DNA from: Calliopsis andreniformis
Taxonomy: Eukaryota > Arthropoda > Insecta > Hymenoptera > Andrenidae
NCBI RefSeq assembly: GCF_051401765.1
Contig: NW_027480493.1
Span: 2,356,001 to 2,420,000 of the forward strand
Length of the DNA: 64,000 bases
Direction of reading: 5' to 3'
A program made the translations under genes and the position numbers. Positions within the stretch are counted from its first letter, which is position 1. Each line of letters starts with the position of its first letter. Below are positions 35,341 to 48,300 of the stretch, one piece after another. The notes under the pieces were generated by a model. The model searched no databases and was not told the origin of the DNA. It saw only the letters and a program-made list of their open reading frames with translations.

Positions 35341-37228
35341 AGGATTGAGGATTGAGGATTGAGGGTTGAGAATTGATGATTGAGGATTGAAGATTGAGTA
35401 TTGAGGATTGAAGGCTAAGGATTGAGGATTGAGGATTGAGGATTGACGATGAGGGCTGAGGGTTGAGGATTGAGGTTTGAGGACTGAGGACTGAGGTTTG
35501 AGGATTGAGAATTGGGGATTGAGGATTGAGGATTGAAGATTGAGGGTTGGGTATTGAGGATTGAAGAATAAGGGTTGAGGATTGAGGATTGAGGATTGAG
35601 GATTGAGGATTGAAGATTCAGGTTTGGGTACTGAGGATTGAAGAATGAGGATTGTGGATTGAGGATTGAGGATTGAGGATTGAGGATTGAGTATTGAAGA
35701 TTGAGTATTGCTGACTGAGGACTGAGGATTGAGGATTGAGGATTAAGGATTGAGGATTGAAAATTGAATATCGGGGACTCAAGATTGAGGATTGAGGATT
35801 GAGGATTGAGGACGGAGGATGAGGGCTGAGGGTTGAGGATTGAGGTTTGAGTATTGAACCCTGAGAATTCAGGATATTCTATTGAGTGTTGAGAACTGAG
35901 GATTGATGGTTGAGTATTGAGGATTGAAGATTGAGGATTGAGGAATGAGTATTGAAGGTTGAGGATTGATGATTGTGGATTGAGGATTGGGGATTGAGGA
36001 TTGAGTATTGAGTATTGAAGATTGAGGATTGATGATTGAGGATTGAGGATTGAGGATTGAGGATTGAGGATTGAGGACTGAGGATTGAGGATTGAAGATT
36101 GAGGATTGGTGATTGAGGAGTGACGATTGAGGATTGAGGATTGAGGATTGAGAGTTGAGGATTGAGGATTGAAGATTCAGTATTGAGGATTGAAGATTGA
36201 GGATTGGGTATTGAGGTTTGAAGAATGAGGATTGAGGATTCAGGATTGAGGATTGAGGATTGAGGATCTAGGATTGGAGATTGATTATTGGGGATTGAAG
36301 ATTGGGGATTGAGGATTGAGGATTGAGGATCTAGGACTGGAGATTGATTATTGAGGATGAAGATTGAGAATTGGGTATTGAGGTTTGAAGAATGAGGATT
36401 GAGGATTGAGGATTGAGGATTGAGGATTGAGGATCTAGGATTGGAGATTGAATATTGAGGATTGAAGATTGGGGATTGAGGATTGAGGATTGAGTATCTA
36501 GGATTGGAGATTGATTATTGAGGATGAAAGTTGAGAATTGAGGATTGAGGATTGAGAATTGAGAATTGAGGATGAGGACTAAGGGTTGCGGATTGAGGGC
36601 TGTGAAATGAGGATTGGGGATTGAGGATTGAGGATTGAGGATTGAGGATTGAGGATTGAGGATTGAGTATTGAAGATTGAGTATTGATCACTGAGGATTG
36701 AGGATTGAGGATTGAGGTTTGAGGATTGAGGATTGAAGGTTGAATGTTGAGGATTGAATATTCAGGATTGAGGATTGGCGATTGAGGATGGAGGATGAGG
36801 GCTGAGGGTTGAGGATTGAGGTTTCAGTATTGAATCCTGAGAATTCAGGATATTCTATTGAGTATCGAGAATTGAGGATTGATGGTTAGTATTGAGGATT
36901 GAGGATTGAGGATTGAGTGTTGAAGATTGAGGATTGATGATTGAAGATTGAGGATTGGGTATTGAGGATTGAAGAATGAGGATTGAGGATTGAGGATTGA
37001 GGATTGAGGATTGTGGATTGAAGGTTGAGGATTGGGTATTGAGGATTGAAGACTGAGGATTGAGGATTGAGGATTGAGGATTGAAGATTGAGTATTGAGG
37101 ATTGAAGATTGAGGATTGAGGATTGAGGATTGAGGATTGAGGATTGAAGATTGAGTTTTGAGGATTGAAGATTGAGGATTGAGTATTGAGGATTGAGGAT
37201 TGAGGATTGAGGATGAGGATTGAGTATT
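35340..37228 (+). repeat. Alpha-beta cassette pair, copy E3
   Basis: The alpha anchor at 35873 and beta anchor at 36849 repeat 32071/33047 at offset 3802. The stretch from about 36.1 kb onwards is repeated again from about 38.7 kb (36849 pairs with 39482, offset 2633). It ends where block F begins. No gene is present. Confidence 0.78.
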
Positions 37229-40200
37229 GAAGATTGAGGATTGATGATTGAGGATTGAGGATTGAGGATTGAGGATTGAAGATTGAATATTGATGATTGA
37301 ATATTGAGGACTGAGGATTGAGGGTTATGTATGGAGGACGAGGACTGAGGGTTGAATATTGATGTTTGATGTCTGATGGTTAAGGATTGAGGATTGAGAA
37401 TTGAGGATTGAGGATTGAGGATTGAAGATTGAGGATTGGGTATTGCGGATTGAAGAATGAGGATTGAGGATTGAGGTTTGAGGATTGAGGATTGAGGATT
37501 GAGGATTGAGGATTGAGGATTGAGGATTGAGGACTGAGGCTTGAGGATTGAGGATTGAGCAATGAGGATTGAAGATTGAGGATTGGGTATTGAGGTTTGA
37601 AGAATGAGGATTGAGGACTGAGGATTGAGGATTGAGGATTGAGGATCTAGGTTTGGGGATTGATTACTGAGGATTGAAGATTGGGGATTGAGGATTGAGG
37701 ATTGAGGATCTAGGACTGGAGATTGATTATTGAGGATGAAGATTGAGAATTGGGTATTGAGGTTTGAAGAATGAGGATTGAGGATTGAGGATTGAGGATT
37801 GAGGATTGAGGATCTAGGATTGGAGATTGAATATTGAGGATTGAAGATTGGGGATTGAGGATTGAGGATTGAGTATCTAGGATTGGAGATTGATTATTGA
37901 GGATGAAGGTTGAGAATTGAGGATTGAGGATTGAGAATTGAGAATTGAGGATGAGGACGAAGGGTTGAGGATTGAGGGTTGTGAAATGAGGATTGGGGAT
38001 TGAGGATTGAGGATTGAGGATTGAGGATTGAGGATTGAGGATTGAGTATTGAAGATTGAGTATTGATCAATGAGGATTGAGGATTGAGGATTGAGGTTTG
38101 AGGATTGAGGATTGAAGATTGAATGTTGAGGATTGAATATTCAGGATTGAGGATTGGCGATTAAGGATGGAGGATGAGGGCTGAGGGTTGAGGATTGAGG
38201 TTTCAGTATTGAATCCCGAGAATTCAGGATATTCTATTGAGTATCGAGAATTGAGGATTGATGGTTAGTATTGAGGATTGAGGATTGAGGATTGAGTGTT
38301 GAAGATTGAGGATTGATGATTGAAGATTGATGATTGGGGATTGAGGATTGAGGAATGAGTATTGAAGATTGAGGATTGATGATTGAGGATTTAGGATTGA
38401 GGATTAGGGATTGAGGATTGAGCATTGAGGTTAGAGGACTGAGTGCTGAGGACTGAGGATTGAGGATTGAGGATTGATAATGAGGGCTGAGGGTTGAGGA
38501 TTGAGGTTTGAGGACTGAGGACTGAGGATTGAGGATTGAGAATTGAGGATTTAGGATTGAGGATTGAAGATTGAGGATTGGGTATTGAGGATTGAAGAAT
38601 GAGGATTGAGGATTGAGGATTGAGGATTGAGGATTGAGGATTGAAGGTTGAGGACTGGGTATTGAGGATTGAAGACTGAGGATTGAGGATTGAGGATTGA
38701 GGACTGAGGATTGAGGATTGAAGATTGAGGATTGGTGATTGAGGAGTGACGATTGAGGATTGAGGATTGAGGATTGAGAGTTGAGGATTGAGGATTGAAG
38801 ATTCAGTATTGAGGATTGAAGATTGAGGATTGGGTATTGAGGTTTGAAGAATGAGGATTGAGGATTGAGGATTGAGGATTGAGGATTGAGGATTGAGGAT
38901 CTAGGATTGGAGATTGATTATTGAGGATTGAAGATTGGGGATTGAGGATTGAGGATTGAGGATCTAGGACTGGAGATTGATTATTGAGGATGAAGATTGA
39001 GAATTGGGTATTGAGGTTTGAAGAATGAGGATTGAGGATTGAGGATTGAGGATTGAGGATTGAGGATCTAGGATTGGAGATTGAATATTGAGGATTGAAG
39101 ATTGGGGATTGAGGATTGAGGATTGAGTATCTAGGATTGGAGATTGATTATTGAGGATGAAAGTTGAGAATTGAGGATTGAGGATTGAGAATTGAGAATT
39201 GAGGATGAGGACTAAGGGTTGCGGATTGAGGGCTGTGAAATGAGGATTGGGGATTGAGGATTGAGGATTGAGGATTGAGGATTGAGGATTGAGGATTGAG
39301 TATTGAAGATTGAGTATTGATCACTGAGGATTGAGGATTGAGGATTGAGGTTTGAGGATTGAGGATTGAAGGTTGAATGTTGAGGATTGAATATTCAGGA
39401 TTGAGGATTGGCGATTGAGGATGGAGGATGAGGGCTGAGGGTTGAGGATTGAGGTTTCAGTATTGAATCCTGAGAATTCAGGATATTCTATTGAGTATCG
39501 AGAATTGAGGATTGATGGTTAGTATTGAGGATTGAGGATTGAGGATTGAGTGTTGAAGATTGAGGATTGATGATTGAAGATTGAGGATTGGGTATTGAGG
39601 ATTGAAGAATGAGGATTGAGGATTGAGGATTGAGGATTGAGGATTGTGGATTGAAGGTTGAGGATTGGGTATTGAGGATTGAAGACTGAGGATTGAGGAT
39701 TGAGGATTGAGGATTGAAGATTGAGTATTGAGGATTGAAGATTGAGGATTGAGGATTGAGGATTGAGGATTGAGGATTGAAGATTGAGTTTTGAGGATTG
39801 AAGATTGAGGATTGAGTATTGAGGATTGAGGATTGAGGATTGAGGATGAGGATTGAGTATTGAAGATTGAGGATTGATGATTGAGGATTGAGGATTGAGG
39901 ATTGAGGATTGAAGATTGAATATTGATGATTGAATATTGAGGACTGAGGATTGAGGGTTATGTATGGAGGACGAGGACTGAGGGTTGAATATTGATGTTT
40001 GATGTCTGATGGTTAAGGATTGAGGATTGAGAATTGAGGATTGAGGATTGAGGATTGAAGATTGAGGATTGGGTATTGAGGATTGAAGAATGAGGATTGA
40101 GGATTGAGGTTTGAGGATTGAGGATTGAGGATTGAGGATTGAGGATTGAGGATTGAGGATTGAGGATTGAGAATTGAGAATTGAGGATGAGGACTGAGGG

Positions 40201-43200
40201 TTGTGGATTGAGGTTTGAGGGATGAGGATTGAGGATTGAGGATTGAATATTGAGGATTGAGGATTGAGGATTGAAAATTGAGTATCGGGGACTCAAGATT
40301 GAGGATTGAGGATTGAGGATTGAGGACGGAGGATGAGGGCTGAGGGTTGAGCATTGAGGTTTGAGTATTGAATCCTGAGAATTCAGGATATTCTATTGAG
40401 TGTTGAGAACTGAGGATTGATGGTTGAGTATTGAGGATTGAAGATTGAGGATTGAGGAATGAGTATTGAAGGTTGAGGATTGATGATTGTGGATTGAGGA
40501 TTGGGGATTGAGGATTGAGTATTGAGTATTGAAGATTGAGGATTGATGATTGAGGATTGAGTATTGAGGATTGAGGATTGAGGATTGAGGATTGAGGATT
40601 GAGGATTGAAGATTGAGGATTGGGGTCTGAGGAGTGACGATTGAGGATTGAGGATTGAGGACTGAGAGTTGAGGATTGATGATTCAAGATTGAGTATTGA
40701 GGATTGTAGAATGAGGATTGAGGATTGAGGATTGATGATTGAGGATTGAGGATTGAAGATTTAGTATTGAGGATTGAAGATAGAGGATTGAGTATTGAGG
40801 ATTGAGGATTGAGGATTGAAGATTGAGGATTGAGTGTTGAGGATTGTAGAATGAGGATAGAGGATTGAGTATTGAAGATTAAGGATTGATGATTGAGGAA
40901 TGAGGATTGAGGATTGAGGATTGAGGACTGAGGATTGAGGATTGAAGATTGATGATTGAGGATTGGGTATTGAGGATTGAAGAATGAGGATTGAGGATTG
41001 AGGATTGAGGATTGAGGATTGAGGATTGAGGATTGAGGATTGAGGATTGAGTATTGAAGATTGAGTATTGATGACTGAGGGTTGAGGATTGAGGATTGAG
41101 GATTGAGGATTGAGGATTGAAAATTGAGTATCGGGGACTCAAGATTGAGGATTGAGGATTGAGGATTGAGGACGGAGAATGAGGGCTGAGTGTTGAGGAT
41201 TGAGGTTTGAGTATTGAATCCTGAGAATTCAGGATATTCTATTGAGTGTTGAGAACTGAGGATTGATGGTTGAGTATTGAGGATTGAGGAATGAGTATTG
41301 AAGGTTGAGGATTGAGGATTGTGGATTGAGGATTGGGGATTGAGGATTGAGTATTGAGTATTGAAGATTGAGGATTGATTATTGAGGATTGAGTATTGAG
41401 GATTGAGGATTGAGGATTGAGGATTGTGGATTGAGGATTGAAGATTGAGGATTGAGGATTGAGGATCTAGGTTTGGAGATTGATTACTGAGGATTGAAGA
41501 TTGGGGATTGAGGATTGAGGATTGAGGATCTAGGACTGGAGATTGATTATTGAGGATGAAGATTGAGAATTGGGTATTGAGGTTTGAAGAATGAGGATTG
41601 AGGATTGAGGATTGAGGATTGAGGATTGAGGATCTAGGATTGGAGATTGAATATTGAGGATTGAAGATTGGGGATTGAGGATTGAGGATTGAGTATCTAG
41701 GATTGGAGATTGATTATTGAGGATGAAGGTTGAGAATTGAGGATTGAGGATTGAGAATTGAGAATTGAGGATGAGGACTAAGGGTTGAGGATTGAGGGTT
41801 GTGAAATGAGGATTGGGGATTGAGGATTGGGGATTGAGGATTGAGGATTGAGGATTGAGGATTGAGTATTGAAGATTGAGTATTGATCACTGAGGATTGA
41901 GGATTGAGGATTGAGGTTTGAGGATTGAGGATTGAAGATTGAATGTTGAGGATTGAATATTCAGGATTGAGGATTGGCGATTGAGGATGGAGGATGAGGG
42001 CTGAGGGTTGAGGATTGAGGTTTCAGTATTGAATCCCGAGAATTCAGGATATTCTATTGAGTATCGAGAATTGAGGATTGATGGTTAGTATTGAGGATTG
42101 AGGATTGAGGATTGAGTGTTGAAGATTGAGGATTGATGATTGAAGATTGATGATTGGGGATTGAGGATTGAGGAATGAGTATTGAAGATTGAGGATTGGT
42201 GATTGAGGATTTAGGATTGAGGATTAGGGATTGAGGATTGAGCATTGAGGTTAGAGGACTGAGTGCTGAGGACTGAGGATTGAGGATTGAGGATTGATAA
42301 TGAGGGCTGAGGGTTGAGGATTGAGGTTTGAGGACTGAGGACTGAGGATTGAGGATTGAGAATTGAGGATTTAGGATTGAGGATTGAAGATTGAGGATTG
42401 GGTATTGAGGATTGAAGAATGAGGATTGAGGATTGAGGATTGAGGATTGAGGATTGAGGATTGAAGGTTGAGGACTGGGTATTGAGGATTGAAGACTGAG
42501 GATTGAGGATTGAGGATTGAGGATTGAAGATTGAGTATTGAGGATTGAAGATTGAGGATTGAGGATTGAGGATTGAGGATTGAGGATCTAGGACTGGAGA
42601 TTGATTATTGAGGATGAAGATTGAGAATTGGGTATTGAGGTTTGAAGAATGAGGATTGAGGATTGAGGATTGAGGATTGAGGATTGAGGATCTAGGATTG
42701 GAGATTGAATATTGAGGATTGAAGATTGGGGATTGAGGATTGAGGATTGAGTATCTAGGATTGGAGATTGATTATTGAGGATGAAGGTTGAGAATTGAGG
42801 ATTGAGGATTGAGAATTGAGAATTGAGGATGAGGACTAAGGGTTGCGGATTGAGGGCTGTGAAATGAGGATTGGGGATTGAGGATTGAGGATTGAGGATT
42901 GAGGATTGAGGATTGAGGATTGAGTATTGAAGATTGAGTATTGATCACTGAGGATTGAGGATTGAGGATTGAGGTTTGAGGATTGAGGATTGAAGGTTGA
43001 ATGTTGAGGATTGAGTATTCAGGATTGAGGATTGGCGATTGAGTATGGAGGATGAGGGCTGAGGGTTGAGGATTGAGGTTTCAGTATTGAATCCTGAGAA
43101 TTCAGGATATTCTATTGAGTATCGAGAATTGAGGATTGATGGTTAGTATTGAGGATTGAGGATTGAGGATTGAGTGTTGAAGATTGAGGATTGATAATTG

Positions 43201-45386
43201 AAGATTGATGATTGGGGATTGAGGATTGAGGAATGAGTATTGAAGATTGAGGATTGGTGACTGAGGATTTAGGATTGAGGATTAGGGATTGAGGATTGAG
43301 CATTGAGGTTAGAGGACTGAGTGCTGAGGACTGAGGATTGAGGATTGAGGATTGATAATGAGGGCTGAGGGTTGAGGATTGAGGTTTGAGGACTGAGGAC
43401 TGAGGATTGAGGATTGAGAATTGAGGATTTAGGATTGAGGATTGAAGACTGAGGATTTTGTATTGAGGATTGAAGAATGAGGATTGAGGATTGAGGATTG
43501 AGGATTGAGGATTGTGGATTGAAGGTTGAGGATTGGGTATTGAGGATTGAAGACTGAGGATTGAGGATTGAGGATTGAGGATTGAAGATTGAGTATTGAG
43601 GATTGCAGATTGAGGATTGAGGATTGAGGATTGAGGATTGGAGATTGATTATTGAGGATGAAGGTTGAGAATTGAGGATTGAGGATTGAGAATTCAGAAT
43701 TGAGGATGAGGACTAAGGGTTGAGGATTGAGGGTTGTGAAATGAGGATTGGGGATTGAGGATTGAGGATTGAGGATTGAGGATTGAGGATTGAGGATTGA
43801 GTATTGAAGATTGAGTATTGATCACTGAGGATTGAGGATTGAGGATTGAGGTTTGAGGATTGAGGATTGAAGATTGAATGTTGAGGATTGAATATTCAGG
43901 ATTGAGGATTGGCGATTGAGGATGGAGGATGAGGTCTGAGGGTTGAGGATTGAGGTTTCAGTATTGAATCCCGAGAATTCAGGATATTCTATTGAGTATC
44001 GAGAATTGAGGATTGATGGTTAGTATTGAGGATTGAGGATTGAGGATTGAGTGTTGAAGATTGAGGATTGATGATTGAAGATTGATGATTGGGGATTGAG
44101 GATTGAGGAATGAGTATTGAAGATTGAGGATTGGTGATTGAGGATTTAGGATTGAGGATTAGGGATTGAGGATTGAGCATTGAGGTTAGAGGACTGAGTG
44201 CTGAGGACTGAGGATTGAGGATTGAGGATTGATAATGAGGGCTGAGGGTTGAGGATTGAGGTTTGAGGACTGAGGACTGAGGATTGAGGATTGAGAATTG
44301 AGGATTTAGGATTGAGGATTGAAGATTGAGGATTGGGTATTGAGGATTGAAGAATGAGGATTGACGATTGAGGATTGAGGATTGAGGATTGAGGATTGAA
44401 GGTTGAGGACTGGGTATTGAGGATTGAAGACTGAGGATTGAGGATTGAGGATTGAGGATTGAAGATTGAGTATTGAGGATTGAAGATTGAGGATTGAGGA
44501 TTGAGGATTGAGGATTGAGGATTGAAGATTGAGTTTTGAGGATTGAAGATTGAGGATTGAGTATTGAGGATTGAGGATTGAGGATTGAGGATGAGGATTG
44601 AGTATTGAAGATGGAGGATTGATGATTGAGGATTGAGGATTGAGGATTGAGGATTGAAGATTGAATATTGATGATTGAATATTGAGGACTGAGGATTGAG
44701 GGTTATGTATGGAGGACGAGGACTGAGGGTTGAATATTGATTTTTGATGTCTGATGGTTAAGGATTGAGGATTGAGAATTGAGGATTGAGGATTGAGGAT
44801 TGAAGATTGAGGATGGGTATTGAGGATTGAAGAATGAGGATTGAGGATTGAGGTTTGAGGATTGAGGATTGAGGATTGAGGATTGAGGATTGAGGATTGA
44901 GGATTGAGGACTGAGGCTTGAGGATTGAGGATTGAGCATTGAGGATTGAAGATTGAGGATTGGGTATTGAGGTTTGAAGAATGAGGATTGAGGATTGAGG
45001 ATTGAGGATTGAGGATCTAGGTTTGGAGATTGATTACTGAGGATTGAAGATTGGGGATTGAGGATTGAGGATTGAGGATCTAGGACTGGAGATTGATTAT
45101 TGAGGATGAAGATTGAGAATTGGGTATTGAGGTTTGAAGAATGAGGATTGAGGATTGAGGATTGAGGATTTTAGGATTGAGGATCTAGGATTGGAGATTG
45201 AATATTGAGGATTGAAGATTGGGGATTGAGGATTGAGGATTGAGTATCTAGGATTGGAGATTGATTATTGAGGATGAAGGTTGAGAATTGAGGATTGAGG
45301 ATTGAGAATTGAGAATTGAGGATGAGGACTAAGGGTTGCGGATTGAGGGCTGTGAAATGAGGATTGGGGATTGAGGATTGAGGATT
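37229..45386 (+). repeat. Block F, copy 1 (8158-bp HOR)
   Basis: It repeats at offset 8158: GTTATGTATGG at 37324 pairs with 45482, and anchors 38228, 39482, 40387, 41233, 42048, 43106 and 43983 pair with 46386, 47640, 48545, 49391, 50206, 51264 and 52141. The anchor spacings 1254, 905, 846, 815, 1058 and 877 act as a bar code. A rare GGATTTTAGG word is at 45166. The right end is a sharp switch at about 45386/45387, where the beta cassette is cut short and copy 2 starts with GAAGATTGAGG. No gene is present. Confidence 0.9.
43106..43983 (+). repeat. 877-bp tandem sub-unit of block F
   Basis: The interval between successive beta anchors here is 877 bp. In F copy 2 it occurs twice in tandem (51264-52141-53018). 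TTGCAGATTG at 51761 and 52638 confirms the 877-bp period there. In F copy 3 the interval is 884 bp (59568-60452), one heptamer longer. The number of such intervals is therefore 1, 2 and 1 in the three F copies. Confidence 0.85.
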
Positions 45387-48300
45387 GAAGATTGAGGATT
45401 GATGATTGAGGATTGAGGATTGAGGATTGAGGATTGAAGATTGAATATTGATGATTGAATATTGAGGACTGAGGATTGAGGGTTATGTATGGAGGACGAG
45501 GACTGAGGGTTGAATATTGATGTTTGATGTCTGATGGTTAAGGATTGAGGATTGAGAATTGAGGATTGAGGATTGAGGATTGAAGATTGAGGATTGGGTA
45601 TTGCGGATTGAAGAATGAGGATTGAGGATTGAGGTTTGAGGATTGAGGATTGAGGATTGAGGATTGAGGATTGAGGATTGAGGATTGAGGACTGAGGCTT
45701 GAGGATTGAGGATTGAGCAATGAGGATTGAAGATTGAGGATTGGGTATTGAGGTTTGAAGAATGAGGATTGAGGACTGAGGATTGAGGATTGAGGATTGA
45801 GGATCTAGGTTTGGGGATTGATTACTGAGGATTGAAGATTGGGGATTGAGGATTGAGGATTGAGGATCTAGGACTGGAGATTGATTATTGAGGATGAAGA
45901 TTGAGAATTGGGTATTGAGGTTTGAAGAATGAGGATTGAGGATTGAGGATTGAGGATTGAGGATTGAGGATCTAGGATTGGAGATTGAATATTGAGGATT
46001 GAAGATTGGGGATTGAGGATTGAGGATTGAGTATCTAGGATTGGAGATTGATTATTGAGGATGAAGGTTGAGAATTGAGGATTGAGGATTGAGAATTGAG
46101 AATTGAGGATGAGGACGAAGGGTTGAGGATTGAGGGTTGTGAAATGAGGATTGGGGATTGAGGATTGAGGATTGAGGATTGAGGATTGAGGATTGAGGAT
46201 TGAGTATTGAAGATTGAGTATTGATCAATGAGGATTGAGGATTGAGGATTGAGGTTTGAGGATTGAGGATTGAAGATTGAATGTTGAGGATTGAATATTC
46301 AGGATTGAGGATTGGCGATTAAGGATGGAGGATGAGGGCTGAGGGTTGAGGATTGAGGTTTCAGTATTGAATCCCGAGAATTCAGGATATTCTATTGAGT
46401 ATCGAGAATTGAGGATTGATGGTTAGTATTGAGGATTGAGGATTGAGGATTGAGTGTTGAAGATTGAGGATTGATGATTGAAGATTGATGATTGGGGATT
46501 GAGGATTGAGGAATGAGTATTGAAGATTGAGGATTGATGATTGAGGATTTAGGATTGAGGATTAGGGATTGAGGATTGAGCATTGAGGTTAGAGGACTGA
46601 GTGCTGAGGACTGAGGATTGAGGATTGAGGATTGATAATGAGGGCTGAGGGTTGAGGATTGAGGTTTGAGGACTGAGGACTGAGGATTGAGGATTGAGAA
46701 TTGAGGATTTAGGATTGAGGATTGAAGATTGAGGATTGGGTATTGAGGATTGAAGAATGAGGATTGAGGATTGAGGATTGAGGATTGAGGATTGAGGATT
46801 GAAGGTTGAGGACTGGGTATTGAGGATTGAAGACTGAGGATTGAGGATTGAGGATTGAGGACTGAGGATTGAGGATTGAAGATTGAGGATTGGTGATTGA
46901 GGAGTGACGATTGAGGATTGAGGATTGAGGATTGAGAGTTGAGGATTGAGGATTGAAGATTCAGTATTGAGGATTGAAGATTGAGGATTGGGTATTGAGG
47001 TTTGAAGAATGAGGATTGAGGATTGAGGATTGAGGATTGAGGATTGAGGATTGAGGATCTAGGATTGGAGATTGATTATTGAGGATTGAAGATTGGGGAT
47101 TGAGGATTGAGGATTGAGGATCTAGGACTGGAGATTGATTATTGAGGATGAAGATTGAGAATTGGGTATTGAGGTTTGAAGAATGAGGATTGAGGATTGA
47201 GGATTGAGGATTGAGGATTGAGGATCTAGGATTGGAGATTGAATATTGAGGATTGAAGATTGGGGATTGAGGATTGAGGATTGAGTATCTAGGATTGGAG
47301 ATTGATTATTGAGGATGAAAGTTGAGAATTGAGGATTGAGGATTGAGAATTGAGAATTGAGGATGAGGACTAAGGGTTGCGGATTGAGGGCTGTGAAATG
47401 AGGATTGGGGATTGAGGATTGAGGATTGAGGATTGAGGATTGAGGATTGAGGATTGAGTATTGAAGATTGAGTATTGATCACTGAGGATTGAGGATTGAG
47501 GATTGAGGTTTGAGGATTGAGGATTGAAGGTTGAATGTTGAGGATTGAATATTCAGGATTGAGGATTGGCGATTGAGGATGGAGGATGAGGGCTGAGGGT
47601 TGAGGATTGAGGTTTCAGTATTGAATCCTGAGAATTCAGGATATTCTATTGAGTATCGAGAATTGAGGATTGATGGTTAGTATTGAGGATTGAGGATTGA
47701 GGATTGAGTGTTGAAGATTGAGGATTGATGATTGAAGATTGAGGATTGGGTATTGAGGATTGAAGAATGAGGATTGAGGATTGAGGATTGAGGATTGAGG
47801 ATTGTGGATTGAAGGTTGAGGATTGGGTATTGAGGATTGAAGACTGAGGATTGAGGATTGAGGATTGAGGATTGAAGATTGAGTATTGAGGATTGAAGAT
47901 TGAGGATTGAGGATTGAGGATTGAGGATTGAGGATTGAAGATTGAGTTTTGAGGATTGAAGATTGAGGATTGAGTATTGAGGATTGAGGATTGAGGATTG
48001 AGGATGAGGATTGAGTATTGAAGATTGAGGATTGATGATTGAGGATTGAGGATTGAGGATTGAGGATTGAAGATTGAATATTGATGATTGAATATTGAGG
48101 ACTGAGGATTGAGGGTTATGTATGGAGGACGAGGACTGAGGGTTGAATATTGATGTTTGATGTCTGATGGTTAAGGATTGAGGATTGAGAATTGAGGATT
48201 GAGGATTGAGGATTGAAGATTGAGGATTGGGTATTGAGGATTGAAGAATGAGGATTGAGGATTGAGGTTTGAGGATTGAGGATTGAGGATTGAGGATTGA